In this document: positions 60,800-64,000 of the stretch, piece after piece
How positions within the stretch are numbered: position 1 is the first letter of the stretch
How the letters are laid out: every line of letters starts with the position of its first letter
Source of the DNA: Rhynchosporium graminicola
Taxonomy: Eukaryota > Ascomycota > Leotiomycetes > Helotiales > Ploettnerulaceae
Direction of reading: 5' to 3'
DNA: 64,000 nt
NCBI GenBank assembly: GCA_900074885.1
Contig: FJUW01000048.1
Coordinates: forward strand, 310,001 to 374,000
Notes under the pieces: model-generated
Seen by the model: the letters and a program-made list of their open reading frames with translations, nothing else
What the model was told of the DNA's origin: nothing
Database searches by the model: none
Position numbers and translations under genes: made by a program

Positions 60800-61700
60800 A
60801 AGATCGACATTTTGACAGATGCTATAATCCCAATGAAGACTTTCAGCGAGAGCATCGAACCTGAATTCTTGGCTGGAGAAAATACAGTCCCTGGAAAGGC
60901 TTGGCCATCGAGAGGTACTATTCAGATTGCTGATGTATCGGCATCTTATACTGGCCGTGATGACTGAATGAATATTGCTTCGAAGGATTTAAGCTTCACA
61001 ATTCATCCAGAAGAGGAAGTAGCGACTTGTGGGAGAAGTAGGAGTGGAAATTTCTCTTCCATACTCCTTCTGCTCCGACTTCTAGATCTGTTGTCGTCAT
61101 GTCCATAGAAAATTGTGATTGATGAACTACCTCTCTGTCGATTTGTCCGCTCAACACTTCGTAAGCGGATTATTGCGTAGCATCAGTCTTACCCCATCAG
61201 ACACATTCCATTTTCAGCTTTGATCTGTTTCATAAATAGTTTGCAGAAGGATGCCAAGCAAACTTGAAAGTCGTCGGCTTACGGTATGTCGTTGAGCAAC
61301 ATGGAGGTCTGGAGTCTGGGATGGCTGCAGATATCTTGTCTTAAGGATGAAAGCACCCTTCCATTCAGTCTCGCTTCTGCCATTCTCTGAGCTAGGATTC
61401 GATCTTGATAGTTCGTGTCGGAGGTTAGATATGCAAGTGGTGGAAGGCTTGGTGCACTTCTGAAGTCCTGCTTCTGGTTGGAGTGAGCTCGAATGTGGAT
61501 CGGGGAACGGATAGAACTATGCAGAGAACCATCGATGAAGAATTCGCTGGATGTAAGATCGTTATCGCCAGCAATCGACTAGAAGTGGCAGAAATTATAA
61601 TGTCGTTGTAAGGAAGAAGGGGGTGTGGGTGAGTCTGGGGAGCCGAAGGTGTTGGTAGAAACCGAGTGGAGCAGATTTAGAGAGCACTGTTGTTCGAGGA
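60800..61700 (+). pseudogene. ABC-C transporter remnant (C-terminal nucleotide-binding domain)
   Basis: Across several frames the sequence gives the order of an ABC-C second NBD: linker ESIEPEFLAGENTVPGKAWP then SRGTIQIADVSASY, a damaged Walker A (CGRSRSGNFSSILLLLRLLD, where GRTGSGKSS is expected), KIVIDELPLC and STLRKRIIA, EQHGGLESGMAADILS near the signature position, and NVDRGTDRTMQRTIDEEFAG then CKIVIASNRLEVAE, the D-loop to H-loop region (AHRL replaced by SNRL). TGA/TAA stops and frameshifts break it, and the TMDs are missing upstream, where the transposon island begins. It is a different gene from the intact pump at 20.6-25.2 kb. Mutations are not only C-to-T, so decay is not RIP alone. 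Confidence 0.8.
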
Positions 61701-61935
61701 GCAAGGGCTGAGTAGTCGGACAAATATACAGATGAAAGAATGATGGGTGCCTAGTCCGGAGTAAATCGACGAAAGGAAACGCTAGCATCTCTATTTGGCT
61801 GCTGTAAAAGCTTGACTGTTGTCATCCATTGTTAACACAAGAGAAGGAGTCGGAGGGGAAATAATTTTCCAGCTGTCTTCGAATCGAAACTATAAAGGCT
61901 TTGCGGTCCTTGAAACATCGAATTCTACCAATAGT

Positions 61936-64000
61936 ATGTGCCTTGCTCTGTCACCTTCTACTAGCCTGCCTGTTTTCAAGCTAAGAATCTCGAAACTAAA
62001 AGCTCGGTTCGAGGAGATGTTGCAACATCAACGTCAACATCAACACCACGAATATCCTTTCGCGCTCCCCATTATTAAGATGGTCAATAAAGAGAAGCCT
62101 CAGAGAATACCATCATGGGATGATTCCTTACGGCCCAAAAAGCCCACTCCCTTGAATCCTGCTCCTAAACAGACAATAGGCTATCGCGCAGATAACTTCA
62201 ACGCGCGACACCACCCCAATGACTTCCAGCAGCAGCAAGGTCATACGATGACGAATAATAGGGGATATCAACAGCGGGTGTTCTCCTTTGGTCAAAGTCC
62301 TATGCAGGTGATGGAAAGTAATATGCAAACGATTGCTTACATGTTGGCATCTGCGAATGCAGCGACCGGTGTCGTGGCGCCTCACATAGGTCGGTGGGAA
62401 CACGTGAACCCAAATTTTGATTTTGGAGGACGACAGAAGGGAAATGACGAGGATTTTGAAAAAGTTGAATTATTAGAGGGAGAGGTGAAGGATGGCAATA
62501 TGATGGTCAGCGAAGTAGAGGAAGAAGCTGCCATAGCCCTGCCACCTCAACCACCTCAGCTTCACGGATGTAGACTTACGCCAGATGAAGATCTTCGAGC
62601 TTGGATGTCTGTTAAGAGACCTCGAACTCGACAACAAAATGGTGCTACTTTCGCGGTCGCATGTTGCCCAGCAACATCCCAGCAAGCTCCCAATTTCGAC
62701 GAAGCCGACCAATTCCTCGACACCATATTAAGTGACACATTCGGCAAGAACAAAACCAAAGTCAGAGAACTTTTTCCTTTCCCAGCACCGCAAGAAAATA
62801 GCATAATACAAGGACAAAGCCTGCCTCTCCAGAACCAGAAATCCACCACTACCTACTCAAACCAAAGTCCAATTCCCCCTGGTCCGCGCTTGAACGAACC
62901 CTCACAACGTCGGCCGCCTGCCGCTCAGAATTTAATGAGGCTCGATGATGGACTAGATGTTTCTCGAAACAAAACAGTTCTGCTACGATCATATACAAGC
63001 TCTCCATACAGTGGCAGAAAGGAGTCGAAACATAAAGGATATCATCTAGAGGACAGAGAGGTAATCTCGTCATCGAGGCATACGGCAAGAGAGAGAAGTG
63101 CGCAGAATCATCAGGAGCATCGCTACAGTCTACTCTCCCGACTACCAGTACGGCCCACTGATGCTCAGCATCGACATTTCGCCAAGAAGGAGGCTAGGAG
63201 GATGAGCGAGAGTAGAAACCAGGATGACGGCAGAAGAATATCTAGGGAACCTCCCGTTAACGATTTTCGAAGAGCTGGCAGAGAAAATCCGAGGATCACA
63301 ATAAAGGAGCTTCCTAGAGGTGTCCAAGTGGGTTTAGACGGGTCTGATAGAAAGGGAAAGGAGTCTCGTAGAAGCGCTCGAAACCCAAAGTCACATGCGA
63401 GAGAACTAACATGGTTAGACGACAACTCCATAGCACAAGAGTGGTATGAGATTGCTGAAAGACAAGACAAAGAATGGCGGCAACGGAAGGCCAGCAAGCC
63501 ACTAGGAGAGTCTCCGATTCTGCAAAGTGGTATGCACGTTGATCTTCAAAACAAACCAGGCAGTGGGAAAATTAAGATGTACTGCGAAGAGAAAGAGAAG
63601 AAGAAAAGACAGAGTAAATATCTCGATCAGGACTTTCACATTGCTAAGACTGCTGCTGAACGAGCCGGTCAACAGTCTCCACCAGACCATATACTCAAGC
63701 AAAATTCAGCTTTGGGAGTGCAGCAGAGTCGCGCAACTCTCTTCCTGAAAGCCAACATAACGAAAGCAGAAAAACAGAGTGTCAAAGAGGCAGTCGCTGA
63801 GTGGCACCGAGCGAAAATTCTCGAGATTCATCAAAAGCTAGTACATGACGGATACTTGCATCCAAAGCCGAGTGCTGGTTCTCTGACTAGGAAGAGGAAC
63901 GACGGGAACGGTAACGAGGATAGAGTACGTGAGAAACGAGTGCGGCTTGATGAACCCGCGGCCTCTGGACTGGCGGGATATGGATTTTCTGAGGCAGACC
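61936..64000 (+). CDS. large orphan protein, 3' end beyond the window
   Basis: From the ATG at 61936 the frame stays open to the last base (about 688 codons); in-frame Mets at 62017 and 62080 are alternative starts, and 62080 (ATTAAGATGGTCAAT) has a reasonable context. An in-frame TAA lies upstream near 61834. No intron is needed. The product is hydrophilic, Gln/Arg/Ser-rich and probably disordered: Gln/His-rich start, RPKKPTPLNPAPKQTIGYRA, an acidic patch (EVEEEAAIALPPQPPQL), a predicted helical segment (FDEADQFLDTILSDTFGKNK), then a long basic region, a coiled region near 63.75 kb (SVKEAVAEWHRAKILEIHQK) and basic clusters such as TRKRND and REKRVRLDE that resemble nuclear localisation signals. 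No family recognised. A 2-kb stop-free frame is strong evidence of coding. Confidence 0.8.
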   Translation, partial: MCLALSPSTSLPVFKLRISKLKARFEEMLQHQRQHQHHEYPFALPIIKMVNKEKPQRIPSWDDSLRPKKPTPLNPAPKQTIGYRADNFNARHHPNDFQQQQGHTMTNNRGYQQRVFSFGQSPMQVMESNMQTIAYMLASANAATGVVAPHIGRWEHVNPNFDFGGRQKGNDEDFEKVELLEGEVKDGNMMVSEVEEEAAIALPPQPPQLHGCRLTPDEDLRAWMSVKRPRTRQQNGATFAVACCPATSQQAPNFDEADQFLDTILSDTFGKNKTKVRELFPFPAPQENSIIQGQSLPLQNQKSTTTYSNQSPIPPGPRLNEPSQRRPPAAQNLMRLDDGLDVSRNKTVLLRSYTSSPYSGRKESKHKGYHLEDREVISSSRHTARERSAQNHQEHRYSLLSRLPVRPTDAQHRHFAKKEARRMSESRNQDDGRRISREPPVNDFRRAGRENPRITIKELPRGVQVGLDGSDRKGKESRRSARNPKSHARELTWLDDNSIAQEWYEIAERQDKEWRQRKASKPLGESPILQSGMHVDLQNKPGSGKIKMYCEEKEKKKRQSKYLDQDFHIAKTAAERAGQQSPPDHILKQNSALGVQQSRATLFLKANITKAEKQSVKEAVAEWHRAKILEIHQKLVHDGYLHPKPSAGSLTRKRNDGNGNEDRVREKRVRLDEPAASGLAGYGFSEAD

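Noticed and set aside
1..64000. Complete secondary-metabolite cluster
   Set aside because: Transporters, a monooxygenase and a zinc-cluster regulator are present, but no polyketide synthase, peptide synthetase, terpene cyclase or similar core enzyme is seen, and the genes are spread over 30 kb with unrelated genes between.

Overview
The window is nuclear DNA of a filamentous ascomycete (Pezizomycotina; gene types and intron style fit Leotiomycetes, which is inference). The evidence is short spliceosomal introns (about 41-75 bp in most genes, with CTAAC/CTGAC-like branch points), an intron-bearing elongator tRNA-Met, fungal-only families (Zn2Cys6 regulator, DUF7053, Dal5-type and TPO-like MFS carriers, ABC-C pump), and an AT-rich transposon island whose CAG codons have become TAG, the mark of repeat-induced point mutation (RIP). 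I rebuilt exon structures by hand from splice sites, reading frame and protein-family conservation. Every multi-exon model given as complete sums to a whole number of codons.

Layout. 1.7-3.2 kb (-): SET + MYND protein with an in-frame TGA. 3.2-11.3 kb: mostly non-coding, with one small ORF at 6.1 kb. 11.3-12.8 kb (-): BAR-domain membrane-curvature protein, five exons. 15.07-15.18 kb (+): tRNA-Met(CAT). 17.8-19.9 kb (+): MFS drug/polyamine-type antiporter whose first intron is GC-AG. 20.6-25.2 kb (+): ABC-C multidrug pump. 25.7-27.1 kb (+): secreted histidine-phosphatase-fold protein. 27.9-29.2 kb (+): DUF1766/T5orf172 protein. 29.6-31.3 kb (-): Baeyer-Villiger-type flavin monooxygenase. 35.1-35.9 kb (+): DUF7053 protein. 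37.8-39.7 kb (-): decayed histone H2B-like copies inside diverged tandem repeats. 41.1-43.8 kb (-): Zn2Cys6 transcription factor in 13 exons, including 10-nt and 15-nt microexons. 44-48 kb: accessory stretch with a possible small secreted protein, a hairpin-forming inverted repeat and an orphan gene. 48.3-50.6 kb (-): Dal5-like allantoate/vitamin-type permease in 11 exons. About 50.9-60.5 kb: RIP-mutated island holding a Ty3/gypsy chromovirus (with an assembly gap) and a hAT transposon. 60.8-61.7 kb (+): wreck of a second ABC-C gene. 61.9 kb to the right edge (+): one uninterrupted frame of more than 640 codons encoding a disordered protein with no recognised domain.

Function. The tandem MFS and ABC-C exporters at 17.8-25.2 kb, with a secreted phosphatase-like protein and a flavin monooxygenase nearby, look like a xenobiotic or metabolite handling neighbourhood. 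No biosynthetic core enzyme is present, so I do not call a metabolite cluster. The most unusual items are the H2B-like relic array, the zinc-cluster gene whose metal ligands are split by a 10-nt exon, the single nonsense codon in an otherwise clean SET-MYND gene, and the long orphan frame beside the transposon island.
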